A stretch of DNA of 64,000 nt from Hansschlegelia beijingensis. Its GTDB lineage: Bacteria > Pseudomonadota > Alphaproteobacteria > Rhizobiales > Methylopilaceae. Both the position numbers and the translations under genes were made by a program. The notes below the pieces were generated by a model. It was not told the origin of the DNA, ran no database searches, and saw nothing but the letters and a program-made list of their open reading frames with translations. Of this stretch, positions 37,092 through 47,780 are shown piece by piece. Position 1 is the stretch's first letter. Every line of letters begins with the position of its first letter. The stretch is taken from NCBI RefSeq assembly GCF_014196425.1, contig NZ_JACIDR010000002.1, positions 558,001 to 622,000 of the forward strand. The letters run 5' to 3'.

Positions 37092-38705
37092 ATGGCGGTG
37101 AGCGCCAACAGGCTCGAGCTTCTGCAGATCGCCGAGGCCGTCGCCCGCGAGAAGGTTATCGACAAGGCCATCGTGCTTGAGGCGATGGAGGACGCGATCC
37201 AGAAGGCCGCGCGGTCGCGCTATGGCCAGGAGACCGAAATCCGCGCCGAGATCAACCCGAAGTCGGGCGAGATCCGGCTGTCGCGGCTGATGCTGGTGGT
37301 CGATCAGGTCGAGAACGACAACATCGAGATCTCGGTCGAGGACGCGCGCCGCAAGAACCCGGCCGCGCAGGCGGGCGACTACATCGCCGAGACGCTGCCG
37401 CCGTTCGATTTCGGGCGCATCGCCGCGCAGTCGGCCAAGCAGGTCATCGTCCAGAAGGTCCGCGACGCCGAGCGCGACCGGCAGTACCAGGAGTACAAGG
37501 ACCGCATCGGCGACATCGTGAACGGCCTCGTGAAGCGGGTCGAATACGGCAATGTGGTTGTCGACCTCGGTCGCGGCGAGGCGATCGTGCGCCGCGACGA
37601 ACTGCTGCCGCGCGAGCTGTTCCGCGTCGGCGACCGCGTCCGGGCCTATGTCTACGACGTCCGCCGCGAACCGCGCGGACCGCAGATCTTCCTGTCCCGC
37701 ACGCATCCGCAGTTCATGGCGAAGCTGTTCGCGCAGGAAGTGCCGGAAATCTATGACGGCGTGATCGAGGTGAAGGCGGTCGCCCGCGACCCTGGCTCGC
37801 GCGCCAAGATCGCGGTGATCTCGCGCGACTCGTCGATCGATCCCGTGGGCGCCTGCGTCGGCATGCGCGGCTCGCGCGTCCAGGCGGTCGTGCAGGAGCT
37901 GCAGGGCGAGAAGATCGACATCATTCCGTGGTCGCCCGACGCCGCCACCTTCATCGTCAACGCGCTGCAGCCCGCGCAGGTCGTGAAGGTCGTGCTCGAC
38001 GAGGACAGCGCCAAGATCGAGGTCGTGGTTCCGGACGACCAGCTGTCGCTCGCGATCGGCCGTCGTGGCCAGAACGTGCGCCTCGCCTCCCAGCTCACCG
38101 GCTGGGACATCGACATCCTGACGGAGGCCGAGGAGAGCGAGCGCCGCCAGAAGGAGTTCCTGGCGCGCACGCAGACCTTCATGGAGGCGCTCGACGTCGA
38201 TGAGACGCTGGGCCAGCTGCTGGCCGCGGAAGGCTTCACCTCGGTCGAGGAGGTCGCCTATGTCGATCTCGGCGAGCTGGCCTCGATCGAAGGCTTCGAC
38301 GAGGACATGGCCTCCGAGATCCAGAACCGCGCTCAGGACTATCTGGCGCGCATCGAGGCCGAGCACGACGAAAAGCGTCGGGAGCTTGGCGTCGCCGACG
38401 AGCTCAGGGAAGTGCCGGGCGTCACCACCGCGATGCTGGTCGCCTTCGGCGAGCACGACATCAAGACGGTGGAGGATCTCGCCGGCTGCGCGACCGACGA
38501 CCTGGTCGGCTGGATCGATCGCTCGGGCCCCGAGGCGCGCCGCGAGGCGGGCGCGCTCGACGGTTTCGAGATCTCGCGCGACGAGGCCGAGCACATCATC
38601 ATGCAGGCGCGCGTGAAGGCGGGCTGGATCGACGAGGCCGACCTGGCGCAGCCCGAGGAGGAGGCGCCGGCCGATGAGGGAGCGGCCGAGCCTGCCGGCG
38701 CGTGA
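37092..38705 (+). CDS. nusA: Transcription elongation/termination factor NusA
   Basis: NusA binds RNA polymerase and RNA, controlling pausing, termination and antitermination. The 537-residue product has the N-terminal RNAP-binding domain ([20 protein letters not shown]), an S1 domain around residues 133-200 ([21 protein letters not shown]), two KH domains ([18 protein letters not shown] and [18 protein letters not shown]), and C-terminal acidic helix-hairpin repeats ([11 protein letters not shown] and [27 protein letters not shown]). It ends in an acidic Glu/Ala tail. The last 32 bases overlap the start of the YlxR-fusion gene. Confidence 0.95.
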   Translation: MAVSANRLELLQIAEAVAREKVIDKAIVLEAMEDAIQKAARSRYGQETEIRAEINPKSGEIRLSRLMLVVDQVENDNIEISVEDARRKNPAAQAGDYIAETLPPFDFGRIAAQSAKQVIVQKVRDAERDRQYQEYKDRIGDIVNGLVKRVEYGNVVVDLGRGEAIVRRDELLPRELFRVGDRVRAYVYDVRREPRGPQIFLSRTHPQFMAKLFAQEVPEIYDGVIEVKAVARDPGSRAKIAVISRDSSIDPVGACVGMRGSRVQAVVQELQGEKIDIIPWSPDAATFIVNALQPAQVVKVVLDEDSAKIEVVVPDDQLSLAIGRRGQNVRLASQLTGWDIDILTEAEESERRQKEFLARTQTFMEALDVDETLGQLLAAEGFTSVEEVAYVDLGELASIEGFDEDMASEIQNRAQDYLARIEAEHDEKRRELGVADELREVPGVTTAMLVAFGEHDIKTVEDLAGCATDDLVGWIDRSGPEARREAGALDGFEISRDEAEHIIMQARVKAGWIDEADLAQPEEEAPADEGAAEPAGA

Positions 38706-39405
38706 CGAGAGCGCTCCAGGGGCGGAACGCGAGGACGATCGCGCCGCCCCCGAGCGCACCTGCGTGGCGACGCGGGCCGTCCTGCCGGCGGAGGAGCTGA
38801 TCCGCTTCGTCCGCGCGCCGGACGGCGCCGTCGTGCCCGATCTGAAGCGCGCCCTGCCGGGGCGGGGCGTCTGGGTGACGGCGAACGCCGGCGCGGTTCG
38901 GCTCGCGATCAAGCGCAAGGCTTTCGCGCGCGGATTCCGGGAGCCCGTTCAGGTCGATCCGGAACTCCCGGAGCGGGTGGACGAGTTGATCGAGCGGCAG
39001 GCCCTCGCCATGTTGGGCTTCGCCAACAAGGCGGGTCGGCTGACATGCGGCTTCGCGAAGGTTGAGGCGGCGCTTGCGGGCGAGCCCGTGGTGGCGTTGA
39101 TCGAGGCCGCCGATGCGAGCCCGGATGGCGTGCGCAAGCTCGGCCAGGCGCTGACCCGCCTCGGCAGGTCCGCGCAGGTCCGTCGGGTGCGGCTGTTCCG
39201 CTCCGGGCAATTGGACTTGGCGTTGGGGCGGTCGAATGTGGTACATGCAGCGCTACTCGCAGGCCCGGTCAGCGCTGCTTTTCTCGCGCGATGCGATGCG
39301 CTCGCGCGGTACAGGGACGTGAGCGAAGGGTCAGACCCGGCGGACGCCGCCCGGTCGACGGATGCAGGGTCGGGCGACAAGCCCGTAGGAACGGACAGGG
39401 CATGA
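38674..39405 (+). CDS. YlxR/DUF448 protein fused to an L7Ae-like domain
   Basis: The 243-residue protein combines two domains that are separate in Bacillus. The YlxR RNA-binding domain spans about residues 25-95 ([20 protein letters not shown], then [27 protein letters not shown]). An L7Ae/YlxQ-like domain spans about 105-195 ([25 protein letters not shown], then [19 protein letters not shown]). It is probably an RNA-binding factor co-expressed with NusA and IF-2; its exact role is unknown. It overlaps nusA at its start and infB by ATGA at its end. Confidence 0.88.
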   Translation: MRERPSLPARDESAPGAEREDDRAAPERTCVATRAVLPAEELIRFVRAPDGAVVPDLKRALPGRGVWVTANAGAVRLAIKRKAFARGFREPVQVDPELPERVDELIERQALAMLGFANKAGRLTCGFAKVEAALAGEPVVALIEAADASPDGVRKLGQALTRLGRSAQVRRVRLFRSGQLDLALGRSNVVHAALLAGPVSAAFLARCDALARYRDVSEGSDPADAARSTDAGSGDKPVGTDRA

Positions 39406-42104
39406 CGGATACGAAGAATACGGGCGATAAGACTCTGACGGCCTCGCCGAAGACGCTGACGCTGAAGCGTCCGTCGGAATCCGGCGTGGTGCGGCAGAGC
39501 TTTAGCCACGGCCGCACCAATGCGGTGGTGGTTGAGAAGGTGAAGCGACGGGTCCTGACGCCCGGCGAGGCGAAGGCCCAGGCCGCGCCGCCTGCTCCCG
39601 CCCCTGCAGCTCCGCGTCCCGCTGCTCCCACGCCGCCGCCCGCCCGACAGGAGGCGTCGCCCGCGCCGAGCCAGCCGCGGCCCGCGCCCCAGCGTCCCGC
39701 CGGGGGCGGCCGACCGGGCGCCGGAATGGTGCTGCGCACGCTGACCAGCGACGAGATGGGCGCCCGCGCCCAGGCGCTCGCCGGCGCGCGGGTTCGCGAG
39801 GCCGAGGACCGCAAGCGCGCCGAAGAGGAGGCGCGCGCCCGGATCATCCGCGAGGCGAACGAAGAACGTGAGCGGCTCGCCGCCGAAGCGCGCAAGCGCG
39901 AGGAGGACGCGCGTCGCCAGCAGGAGGAAGAGGCCAAGCGTCGCGCTGAGGTCGAGGCCGCCAAGCGTCTCGGCGAAGAGGCGCCGGCGCCCGCCGCGCC
40001 CGCGCCCGCCCCGACGTCGGCTCCGGCTGCGCGCGCGCCGTCGTCCGCCGCGCCGCGCCCGCGCAGCTTCGAGGGCGCGAGCCCCGCCACGCCCACGCGC
40101 CGGCCTATGCCGGACGTGGAGGAGCCCGCCCGCGCCGCGCCGCGCCGCATGGGTCCGGGCCCTGCCCGGCCGGTCACGCCTCCGAAGCCCGAGCGCACCC
40201 GCGCCGCTCCGACCAAGGAGCGCGGCCGCCTGACCATCACCACCGCGACCGGATCGAGCGGCGAAGACCGCACGCGCTCCGTCGCCTCCTACCGCCGCCG
40301 CGTCCAGCGCATGAAGGGCGTGCAGGAGCCGAAGGAGAAGCTGGCCCGCGAGGTGACGCTGCCGGAGACCATCACGGTCCAGGAGCTCGCGAACCGCATG
40401 TCGGAGCGCGCGATCGACGTGGTGCGCCTGCTCATGAAGCAGGGCGTCATGAAGAAGAGCACCGACCTCATCGACGCCGACACGGCGCAGCTCCTCGCCG
40501 AGGAGCTCGGCCACACGGTGCGCCGCGTGGCGGAGAGCGACGTCGAGGAAGGCCTGTTCGACGAGGCCGATCCCGTGGAGTCGCTGCAGCCGCGTCCGCC
40601 GGTGATCACCATCATGGGCCATGTCGATCACGGCAAGACGTCGCTGCTCGACGCGATCCGCCACACCAGCGTCCAGCGCGGGGAAGCGGGCGGCATCACG
40701 CAGCATATCGGCGCCTATCAGGTGACCTCGCCGCTCGGCGGCAAGCTCACCTTCATCGACACGCCGGGCCACGCCGCCTTCACGGCGATGCGCGCCCGCG
40801 GCGCCAAGGCGACGGACATCGTGGTGCTGGTGGTGGCCGCCGATGACGGCGTCATGCCGCAGACGGCGGAGGCCATCAACCACGCCCGCGCGGCCGGCGT
40901 GCCGATCATCGTGGCGATCAACAAGATCGACAAGGAAGACGCCAACCCCGGCAAGGTGCGCGGCGAACTTCTGCAGTACGAGATCCAGGTCGAGTCGCTC
41001 GGCGGCGAGACGCTCGAGGTCGAGGTGTCGGCCAAGACCGGCGAGAACCTCGACAAGCTGCTCGAGATCATCCAGCTGCAGGCCGAGATTCTCGAGCTGA
41101 AGGCGAACCCCGACCGGACGGCCGAGGGAACCGTGATCGAGGCGAAGCTCGACCGCGGCCGCGGCCCGGTCGCGACCGTGCTGGTCCAGCGCGGCACGCT
41201 GCGCCAGGGCGACATCGTCGTGGCGGGCTCCGAATGGGGTCGCGTGCGCGCCCTCGTCGACGACAAGGGCGGCAACGTCGCGGAGGCCGGGCCGTCCACT
41301 CCGGTGGAGATCCTCGGCTTCAACGGCGCGCCGGAGGCCGGCGACCGGCTCGCGGTCGTCGAGAACGAGGCCCGCGCCCGCGAGATCGCCGAGTACCGCA
41401 CGCGCCAGAAGCGCGAGAAGGCGGCGGCCCGCGCCACCGTCCGCGTCTCCGGCCTCGAGGAGATGATGTCGCAGATCAAGGTCGCCGGCCGGAAGGAGCT
41501 TCCGCTGGTGATCAAGGGCGACGTCCAGGGTTCGGTGGAAGCGATCGTCCAGGCGCTCGAAAAGATCGGCAACGACGAGGTGGGCGTTCGCGTCCTGCTC
41601 TCCGGGGTCGGCGGCGTGACGGAAAGCGACGTGATCCTCGCCTCGGCCTCGAACGCCGCCGTGCTCGGCTTCAACGTTCGCGCGCTGAAGGAAGCGCGCG
41701 ATGCGGCGGAGCGGACCGGCACCGAGATCCGCTACTACAACATCATCTACGACCTGGTGGACGACATTAAGTCGACCATGTCCGGGATGCTGTCGCCGGA
41801 GCGGCGCGAGGAGTTCCTGGGCAACGCCCAGATTCTCGAGATCTTCTCGGTCACCAAGGTCGGCAAGATCGCCGGCTGTCTGGTCACGGAAGGCGTCGTC
41901 CAGAAGGGCGCCGGCGTGCGTCTCATCCGCGACAACGTCGTCATCCACGAGGGCAAGCTCGCGACCCTCAAGCGCTTCAAGGACGATGTCCCGGAAGTGC
42001 GCGCCGGCACCGAGTGCGGCATGTCCTTCGAGAACTACCAGGACATGCGCGCCGGCGACGTCATCGAGTGCTACCGCGTCACCGAGGTGAAGCGGTCGCT
42101 CTGA
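39402..42104 (+). CDS. infB: Translation initiation factor IF-2
   Basis: IF-2 is the GTPase that brings fMet-tRNA to the 30S subunit. The 900-residue product has a low-complexity N-terminal region (Ala/Pro-rich, then an Arg/Glu/Ala coiled coil, residues to about 310), an N-terminal IF-2 helical domain, and the GTPase domain with [35 protein letters not shown] and [13 protein letters not shown]. Domains II, III and the C-terminal initiator-tRNA-binding domain follow ([21 protein letters not shown]). ATG at 39402 overlaps the stop of the YlxR gene. No inconsistent residue is seen. Confidence 0.95.
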   Translation: MTDTKNTGDKTLTASPKTLTLKRPSESGVVRQSFSHGRTNAVVVEKVKRRVLTPGEAKAQAAPPAPAPAAPRPAAPTPPPARQEASPAPSQPRPAPQRPAGGGRPGAGMVLRTLTSDEMGARAQALAGARVREAEDRKRAEEEARARIIREANEERERLAAEARKREEDARRQQEEEAKRRAEVEAAKRLGEEAPAPAAPAPAPTSAPAARAPSSAAPRPRSFEGASPATPTRRPMPDVEEPARAAPRRMGPGPARPVTPPKPERTRAAPTKERGRLTITTATGSSGEDRTRSVASYRRRVQRMKGVQEPKEKLAREVTLPETITVQELANRMSERAIDVVRLLMKQGVMKKSTDLIDADTAQLLAEELGHTVRRVAESDVEEGLFDEADPVESLQPRPPVITIMGHVDHGKTSLLDAIRHTSVQRGEAGGITQHIGAYQVTSPLGGKLTFIDTPGHAAFTAMRARGAKATDIVVLVVAADDGVMPQTAEAINHARAAGVPIIVAINKIDKEDANPGKVRGELLQYEIQVESLGGETLEVEVSAKTGENLDKLLEIIQLQAEILELKANPDRTAEGTVIEAKLDRGRGPVATVLVQRGTLRQGDIVVAGSEWGRVRALVDDKGGNVAEAGPSTPVEILGFNGAPEAGDRLAVVENEARAREIAEYRTRQKREKAAARATVRVSGLEEMMSQIKVAGRKELPLVIKGDVQGSVEAIVQALEKIGNDEVGVRVLLSGVGGVTESDVILASASNAAVLGFNVRALKEARDAAERTGTEIRYYNIIYDLVDDIKSTMSGMLSPERREEFLGNAQILEIFSVTKVGKIAGCLVTEGVVQKGAGVRLIRDNVVIHEGKLATLKRFKDDVPEVRAGTECGMSFENYQDMRAGDVIECYRVTEVKRSL

Positions 42105-42127
42105 TCGCGAACGCATGAACGCGACGT

Positions 42128-42216
42128 TCCGGCCGAAGCGGCGAAGCCGTCTCGAGCCGGACCGCGCGTCCGAAGAGCGTCAGTCCTGAGGACGGCCGGT
42201 CGCCCGGCCTGGACGC
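42128..42216 (+). ncRNA. Structured infB-rbfA intergenic region (candidate RNA element)
   Basis: The 201-base infB-rbfA gap holds several hairpins. TCCGGC (42128-42133) pairs with GCCGGA (42156-42161) around an inner CGGC-GAA-GCCG hairpin (42139-42149). GCGTCC (42166-42171) pairs with GGACGC (42211-42216) enclosing GGCCGG-TCGC-CCGGCC (42194-42209). This is more structure and length than expected in a tight operon. It could be a cis-regulatory leader for rbfA or a processing site. It does not look like a known riboswitch. Confidence 0.35.
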
Positions 42217-42305
42217 TTACAGATCGAACATCCCGCTCATGGCCGGTCCGATCCCGGTCCTGACGGCTCGCCGCGAGGCGGCCGCTCGGCGCAAAGGAAG
42301 AAATC

Positions 42306-42716
42306 ATGTCACGCCAATCCGGGCCGAAGGGCCCCTCCCAGCGCATGCTTCGCGTGGGCGAACTCGTGCGCCATGCGCTCGCCGACGTGCTTCAGCGCGG
42401 CGAGGTGATGGACCCGGTGCTCGAGAAGCACGTCATCACCGTGCCCGAAGTCCGGATGACGCCCGACCTCAAGCTCGCGACCGCCTTCGTGATGCCGCTC
42501 GGCGGCAAGGACGAGGAGAAGGTGCTGAAGGCGCTCGACGCCAACCGCAAGCAGCTTCGGATGATGGTGGTGAAGCGGCTGGCGCTGAAGTCCGCGCCGG
42601 ACCTGCGCTTCCGCATCGACGACAGCTTCGACCGCGGTTCGCAGATCGACGCGTTGCTCCGTTCGCCGGAAGTCGCCCGCGACCTGCGGACCGACGAGCC
42701 GGAGGACGAGCGGTGA
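42306..42716 (+). CDS. rbfA: Ribosome-binding factor A
   Basis: RbfA binds the 30S subunit to help 17S to 16S rRNA maturation and cold adaptation. The 136-residue product has the KH-like core with [42 protein letters not shown], and [21 protein letters not shown] near the end. ATG at 42306 follows AAGGAAG. Its stop TGA overlaps the GTG start of truB (42713-42716), giving tight coupling. It is unusual only in the long structured gap before it. Confidence 0.94.
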   Translation: MSRQSGPKGPSQRMLRVGELVRHALADVLQRGEVMDPVLEKHVITVPEVRMTPDLKLATAFVMPLGGKDEEKVLKALDANRKQLRMMVVKRLALKSAPDLRFRIDDSFDRGSQIDALLRSPEVARDLRTDEPEDER

Positions 42717-43642
42717 GCCGCCGGAAGAAGGGGCTCGACATCTCGGGCTGGCTGGTGCTCGACAAGCCGATCGGCGTCACCTCGACGCACGCCGTCTCGA
42801 AGGCCCGCTGGCTCTACCAAGCCAAGAAGGCGGGCCACGCCGGCACGCTCGATCCGCTCGCTTCCGGAATTCTGCCGATCGCGTTCGGCGAGGCGACCAA
42901 GACCGTGCCGTTCGTGATGGACGGCCGCAAGGTCTATCGCTTCGAGGTTCTCTGGGGGGTCGAGACCAACACCGACGACGCCGAAGGGGAGGCGGTCGAG
43001 ACGTCCGAACACCGCCCGACGCGTGAGGCGATCCTCGACGTCCTGCCGTCCTTCCGCGGACAGGTCTCCCAGATCCCGCCGAAGTTCTCGGCGCTGAAGA
43101 TCGACGGCGCGCGGGCCTATGACCTCGCGCGCGAGGGCGAGGAGGTGATCCTCGAGCCCCGGATCGTCGACGTCCACCGGCTCGATCTCGTCGACATGCC
43201 GGCGCCGGATCGCGCCGTTTTCGAGACCGAGTGCGGCAAGGGCACCTATGTCCGGGCGATCGCGCGCGACATGGGGCGGGCGCTCGGCACACGCGCTCAC
43301 ATCGTCTCGCTGAGACGCACGATGGTGGGCGGCTTCAACGAGGAACACGCGATTTCGCTGGACGAACTGGAGCGATTGCGACAGGGTGCCGGCGGCGAGC
43401 AAGGTCTCGCTGACGCTCTCCTTCCTGTCGAGACGGCGCTGGACGACATCCCGGCGCTCGCCGTCAACAGGGCGGAGGCGGCCCGACTGCTCAATGGGCA
43501 GCCGGTGCTGCTGCGTGGACGGGATGCCCCGACCTTCCAGGGTACGGTGTCCGTGACGGCCGACGGCGCGTTGATCGCGCTCGCCGAGATCGAACGCGGC
43601 GAACTCCATCCCCGACGCATCTTCAACCTCGACCGGCCTTGA
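42713..43642 (+). CDS. truB: tRNA pseudouridine(55) synthase
   Basis: TruB isomerises U55 in the T-loop of tRNAs. The 309-residue product has the catalytic Asp47 in [25 protein letters not shown], followed by [20 protein letters not shown] and [25 protein letters not shown], and [18 protein letters not shown]. The GTG start at 42713 overlaps the rbfA stop. A long upstream in-frame extension is a frame artefact. The C-terminal PUA-like segment ends in RRIFNLDRP. rpsO follows after 39 bases. Confidence 0.94.
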   Translation: MSRRKKGLDISGWLVLDKPIGVTSTHAVSKARWLYQAKKAGHAGTLDPLASGILPIAFGEATKTVPFVMDGRKVYRFEVLWGVETNTDDAEGEAVETSEHRPTREAILDVLPSFRGQVSQIPPKFSALKIDGARAYDLAREGEEVILEPRIVDVHRLDLVDMPAPDRAVFETECGKGTYVRAIARDMGRALGTRAHIVSLRRTMVGGFNEEHAISLDELERLRQGAGGEQGLADALLPVETALDDIPALAVNRAEAARLLNGQPVLLRGRDAPTFQGTVSVTADGALIALAEIERGELHPRRIFNLDRP

Positions 43643-43681
43643 GCCGGCCGGGAACCAACAACCGATCGAACGAGAGACCCG

Positions 43682-43951
43682 ATGTCGATCACCGCTGAAC
43701 GCAAGAAGGAAGTGGTCGCCCAGTACGCGACCAAGGAAGGCGACACCGGTTCGCCGGAAGTGCAGGTCGCCGTGCTGACCGAGCGCATCGCCAATCTGAC
43801 CCAGCACTTCAAGACCCACGCGAAGGACAACCATTCGCGTCGCGGTCTGCTGAAGATGGTCAGCCAGCGCCGCTCGCTGCTCGACTACGTCAAGAGCAAG
43901 GATCCGGCCCGGTACCAGACCCTGATCGAGCGTCTCGGCATCCGCCGCTGA
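43682..43951 (+). CDS. rpsO: 30S ribosomal protein uS15
   Basis: The 89-residue product is the normal length for bacterial uS15: [65 protein letters not shown] and [12 protein letters not shown]. It binds the 16S rRNA central domain. It lies between truB and pnp, the conserved order. The GAGAGACC before the ATG is a weak ribosome-binding site. Confidence 0.96.
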   Translation: MSITAERKKEVVAQYATKEGDTGSPEVQVAVLTERIANLTQHFKTHAKDNHSRRGLLKMVSQRRSLLDYVKSKDPARYQTLIERLGIRR

Positions 43952-43961
43952 CGCTTGTCCG

Positions 43962-43982
43962 CGCCCGGCCGCAGGCCGGGCG
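43962..43982 (+). other. Hairpin just after rpsO
   Basis: CGCCCGGCC and GGCCGGGCG pair around GCA, eleven bases past the rpsO stop. There is no T run, so it may protect the rpsO mRNA end, or attenuate transcription into pnp rather than terminate it fully. Confidence 0.55.
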
Positions 43983-44055
43983 TCGCTGACCGCTTTCGGG
44001 ACGCGAAAGAAGCACAAGCGACCGAAGCCGATCTTCGGCCGCTGAATTCAATGCC

Positions 44056-44175
44056 GTCACCGGCGCAATGGGGCGCCGGCGACGAATGACAGACGAAAGG
44101 GACCCGGGACGCCATCGGGCCCGAACGTCATGGGGCAGGATCGCAGGGCGCTTCTCCGTTCAGGGAGGAAGCGCC
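44056..44175 (+). promoter_or_regulatory. Two stem-loops in the pnp leader
   Basis: GTCACCGGCGC (44056-44066) pairs, with one mismatch, with GCGCCGGCGAC (44073-44083). GGCGCTTC (44147-44154) pairs with GAAGCGCC (44168-44175). These sit in the 299-base rpsO-pnp gap. In E. coli a double-stranded pnp leader is cut by RNase III and recognised by PNPase for autocontrol; an analogous role here is inferred. No open reading frame of note lies in 43952-44250. Confidence 0.4.
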
Positions 44176-44250
44176 GCGCCGTCTTGCCCGTGGCGTAAAG
44201 ACAGAGCCCGACGGCTTCCTTGAGGTCTCAGACCCAAGGACAACAGACGC

Positions 44251-46491
44251 ATGTTCGAAATTCATCGCGAAAAGATCGAGTGGGCCGGCCGCACGCTGAC
44301 GCTCGAGACGGGCCATGTCGCCCGTCAGGCTGACGGCGCCGTGCTCGTCACCTATGGCGAGACCACGGTGCTCGCGACCGCCGTCTCCGCCAAGGCCCCG
44401 AAGGCCGGCGTCGACTTCTTCCCGCTGACCGTCAACTACACCGAGAAGTACTACGCCGCGGGCCGCATCCCGGGCGGCTACTTCAAGCGCGAGCGCGGCC
44501 CGACCGAGAAGGACACGCTGACGTCGCGGCTGATCGATCGGCCGATCCGTCCGCTGTTCGCGGACGGCTACAAGAACGACACCCAGGTCGTCGTCACCGT
44601 TCTCTCCTACGACCTTGAGAACGATCCCGACATCGTCGGCATGATCGGCGCCTCGGCGGCGCTGACGCTCTCGGGCGTGCCCTTCATGGGCCCGATCGGC
44701 GGCGCGCGCGTCGGCTACATCGACGGCGAATACGTGCTGAACCCGGTCGCCGACCGCATGCCGACCTCCGATCTCGATCTGGTCGTGGCCGGCACCCAGG
44801 ACGCGGTGCTGATGGTGGAGTCGGAGGCCAAGGAGCTCTCCGAGGAAGTCATGCTTGGCGCGGTCATGTTCGGCCACAAGGGCTTCCAGCCGGTGATCGA
44901 CGCGATCATCCGCCTCGCCGAGAAGGCCGCCAAGGAGCCGCGCGACCACCAGATCGACGACGTCTCGGAGATCGAGGCCAAGCTGCGCGAGCTGGTCGAG
45001 TCGGACCTGCGCGACGCCTACAAGATCAAGCGCAAGCAGGACCGTCAGGACGCGGTCTCGGCCGCTAAGAAGAAGGCGCTCGCCGCCCTCTCCGGCGAAG
45101 GCGTCGAGAACCCGGTCGATCCGCTCAAGCTCGGCGCGGTGTTCAAGGAGCTCGAGGCCAAGATCGTCCGCTGGGCGATCCTCGACGACAAGATCCGCAT
45201 CGACGGCCGCGACCTCACCACGGTTCGCCCGATCCTCTCGGAAGTCGGCGTCCTGCCGCGCACCCATGGTTCGGCGATCTTCACCCGCGGCGAGACGCAG
45301 GCGCTGGTCGTCGCGACCCTCGGCACGGGCGAGGACGAGCAGTTCATCGACGCGCTCGGCGGCACCTACAAGGAGCGCTTCCTGCTCCACTACAACTTCC
45401 CGCCCTACTCGGTGGGCGAGACCGGCCGCATGGGCGCGCCCGGCCGCCGCGAGGTCGGCCACGGGAAGCTCGCCTGGCGCGCCATCCACCCGATGCTGCC
45501 GAAGGCGGACGAGTTCCCCTACACGCTGCGCATCGTCTCGGAGATCACGGAGTCGAACGGCTCGTCCTCGATGGCTTCCGTGTGCGGCGCCTCGCTCGCC
45601 GCGATGGACGCAGGCGTGCCGCTGAAGCGCCCGGTCGCGGGCATCGCGATGGGCCTGATCCTCGAGGGTGAGAAGTTCGCGGTGCTGTCCGACATCCTCG
45701 GCGACGAGGATCACCTCGGCGACATGGACTTCAAGGTGGCCGGCACCGATCAGGGCGTCACGGCGCTCCAGATGGACATCAAGATCGCCGGCATCACCGA
45801 GGAGATCATGAAGGTCGCCCTCGGCCAGGCGAAGGACGGCCGCCTCGGCATTCTCGGCGAGATGGCGAAGGCCATCGCGACGGGACGCTCGGAGCTCGGC
45901 GAGTACGCGCCGCGCATCGAGGTCATCAAGATCCCGACCGACAAGATCCGCGAAGTGATCGGCACCGGCGGCAAGGTGATCCGCGAGATCGTCGAGAAGA
46001 CCGGCGCCAAGGTGAACATCGAGGACGACGGCACGGTCAAGATCGCCTCCAGCGACGGCAAGGCCATCAAGGCGGCGATCAACTGGATCAAGTCGATCGC
46101 CTCGGATCCGGAAGTCGGCCAGGTCTATGACGGCACGGTCGTGAAGGTCGTCGAGTTCGGCGCCTTCGTGAACTTCTTCGGCGCCAAGGACGGCCTCGTC
46201 CATGTCAGCCAGATCAGCCAGGAGCGCGTCGCCAAGGTCTCGGACGTCCTCAAGGAGGGCGACAAGGTCAAGGTGAAGCTCATGGGCTTCGACGATCGCG
46301 GCAAGACCCGCCTCTCGATGAAGGTCGTCGACCAGGAGACCGGCGAGGACCTCGAGGCCAAGGGCGGCTCCGCTCCGGCCGGCGAGGCTCCGGCGGCTGA
46401 GGCCGGTTCCGGCTCCGAGGGCGGCGACGAGCAGCGCCCGGGCGGCGGCCGGCGCCGCCGCGGCCCGCGCCGCGAAGAGGCCGCCGAGTGA
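44251..46491 (+). CDS. pnp: Polyribonucleotide nucleotidyltransferase (PNPase)
   Basis: PNPase degrades RNA phosphorolytically from the 3' end. The 746-residue protein has two RNase PH-like domains (N-terminal [20 protein letters not shown] and C-terminal [39 protein letters not shown]), an intervening helical domain, a KH domain ([22 protein letters not shown], about residues 570-600) and an S1 domain ([20 protein letters not shown], 625-695). The tail is Gly/Glu/Arg-rich. The ATG at 44251 follows AGGACAACAGACGC. It is the last gene of the cluster and is followed by a strong terminator. Confidence 0.96.
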   Translation: MFEIHREKIEWAGRTLTLETGHVARQADGAVLVTYGETTVLATAVSAKAPKAGVDFFPLTVNYTEKYYAAGRIPGGYFKRERGPTEKDTLTSRLIDRPIRPLFADGYKNDTQVVVTVLSYDLENDPDIVGMIGASAALTLSGVPFMGPIGGARVGYIDGEYVLNPVADRMPTSDLDLVVAGTQDAVLMVESEAKELSEEVMLGAVMFGHKGFQPVIDAIIRLAEKAAKEPRDHQIDDVSEIEAKLRELVESDLRDAYKIKRKQDRQDAVSAAKKKALAALSGEGVENPVDPLKLGAVFKELEAKIVRWAILDDKIRIDGRDLTTVRPILSEVGVLPRTHGSAIFTRGETQALVVATLGTGEDEQFIDALGGTYKERFLLHYNFPPYSVGETGRMGAPGRREVGHGKLAWRAIHPMLPKADEFPYTLRIVSEITESNGSSSMASVCGASLAAMDAGVPLKRPVAGIAMGLILEGEKFAVLSDILGDEDHLGDMDFKVAGTDQGVTALQMDIKIAGITEEIMKVALGQAKDGRLGILGEMAKAIATGRSELGEYAPRIEVIKIPTDKIREVIGTGGKVIREIVEKTGAKVNIEDDGTVKIASSDGKAIKAAINWIKSIASDPEVGQVYDGTVVKVVEFGAFVNFFGAKDGLVHVSQISQERVAKVSDVLKEGDKVKVKLMGFDDRGKTRLSMKVVDQETGEDLEAKGGSAPAGEAPAAEAGSGSEGGDEQRPGGGRRRRGPRREEAAE

Positions 46492-46520
46492 GCTGACGCT
46501 CCTGCGACAGGATCTGAAAA

Positions 46521-46545
46521 GGCGGCCTCCGGGCCGCCTTTTTTT
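46521..46545 (+). terminator. Rho-independent terminator after pnp
   Basis: GGCGGCC (46521-46527), loop TCCG, GGCCGCC (46532-46538) and a run of seven T residues. It is the clearest intrinsic terminator in the window and ends the rpsO-pnp transcription unit. Confidence 0.92.
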
Positions 46546-46632
46546 GTGTCGCTTCGCCTGTCGGCTGGCGACATCCTCGGACGTCCTAGAGCCGACCGCG
46601 GCTGGGGCCGCCGAACCCCGAGGAGGAATGCG

Positions 46633-47067
46633 ATGCGCTTCATGATCATCCGCAAGGCCGACGCCGACACGGAAGCCGGCAAGATGCCCTCCGAGGCGCT
46701 GCTCCAGGCGATGGGCGACTACAACAAGCAGATGCTGGACGCCGGCGTGATGGTCACCGGAGAAGGGCTGAAGCCGACGTCGGCCGGCGCCCGCGTCCGG
46801 ATCTCACGCGACGGGGCGGCTCCCGTCGTCACCGACGGGCCGTTTGCAGAATCCAAGGAACTCGTCGCGGGTTTCACCATCATCGAGGTGGCCTCGAAGG
46901 AAGAGGCGCTCGATTGGGTCAGGCGCTGGCCGCGCGAGGACGCGCCCGTCGAGCTCGAGCTCAGGCAGGTCTATGAGCTCTCGGATTTTGCCGTCGACCC
47001 CGCCGAGGCGCCCGAGGGATGGCGCGCCATGGAGCAGGCGTTTCGGGACCGCCAGAGCGGCCGCTGA
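46633..47067 (+). CDS. YciI-like DGPF-domain protein
   Basis: The 144-residue product is of the YCII/DGPF family. It starts MRFMIIRKADADTEAG and has the signature VTDGPFAESKELVAGFTIIEV, with the later block EEALDWVRRWPREDAPVELELR. Such proteins often sit beside ECF sigma factors; here none is adjacent. The fold is a ferredoxin-like barrel with putative active-site His/Asp in related proteins; function is unknown. AGGAGG lies 6 bases before the ATG. It is a single gene. Confidence 0.85.
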   Translation: MRFMIIRKADADTEAGKMPSEALLQAMGDYNKQMLDAGVMVTGEGLKPTSAGARVRISRDGAAPVVTDGPFAESKELVAGFTIIEVASKEEALDWVRRWPREDAPVELELRQVYELSDFAVDPAEAPEGWRAMEQAFRDRQSGR

Positions 47068-47570
47068 GACCCGCCGTCAGGCGAGCCCCTCCGGCCTCCG
47101 GAGAAGCTCCAGAGCGCGCCTGAGGGGCCTGCAGGGGGTTGTCAGAATCAGGAGGTGGGGCGGGCGCACCGGCCGATCCGGCGCCGCCTGACGCCCAGCA
47201 GGGCGCGCGTGTCGCGCGACGTGCCGCCGACCCCTGCGCGCGCCGATCGGAAACCCCGACGGCCGGGCGGCCCGTCGCCGCCGCACGGCGACGTCGGGGT
47301 CAGGAATCGAGCTCTGCGGGACAATGAGGCGCGCCCCAGCGACCCCTCGCTTTCCGTTCGGAAGAGATCGCGATTCCGGCGGGGCGGGACGCGACGCCCG
47401 CTTCCCGGCGTCCGGAGGCGCCGGAGGGATCCTGCGCCGGTATGCGGCCTGTCGCGTCGAAAGCCGCGGGCGTTGACGCTCATCGACCGACGGCGTCGGT
47501 CAAGCCGAGAAGCCGGCCGGAAAGGCCTGCTCAGGTCACGCGGATGTGGAGAAGTTCGTCACCGGGGAAG
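47068..47570. other. Gene-free intergenic stretch before tRNA-Ala
   Basis: About 500 bases hold no supported gene. Open frames exist on both strands, but they are Arg/Pro-rich chance frames of GC-rich DNA, and one of them runs into the tRNA. Only weak local hairpins are seen, and no clear promoter for the plus strand. A small RNA is possible but not shown. Confidence 0.6.
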
Positions 47571-47646
47571 TGGTGGAGCCGAGGGGATTCGAACCCCTGA
47601 CCTCTGCAGTGCGATTGCAGCGCTCTCCCAACTGAGCTACGGCCCC
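47571..47646 (-). tRNA. tRNA-Ala (anticodon CGC)
   Basis: Read on the minus strand, the acceptor is GGGGCCG/CGGCTCC with one G-T pair, the D arm is GCTCAGTTGGGAGAGC, the anticodon stem is CTGCA/TGCAG with loop ATCGCAC giving CGC, and the T arm is CAGGGGTTCGAATCCCCTC. The 3' CCA is encoded (47571-47573). No integrase is nearby. Confidence 0.95.
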
Positions 47647-47780
47647 GCATCCCCGAAGGCGCGCATTTAGGTTGCCCGCCCGCGCACTGTCAAGCGCCGG
47701 TCTCGCGGCGGCTTGCCCGGCCGGGCCACGGCCGTTATTGGTCGCGTGCCACGTTCCGTCGCCAAGGGGCTCCTCGACGC

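Noticed and set aside
38949-42116. 1055-residue minus-strand frame opposite infB
   Set aside because: Antisense shadow of infB with unnatural Arg/Leu/His composition.
47155-47670. 171-residue open frame ending in [18 protein letters not shown]
   Set aside because: The recognisable part is a translation of the antisense of tRNA-Ala, a well-known artefact; the rest is Arg/Pro-rich chance frame.
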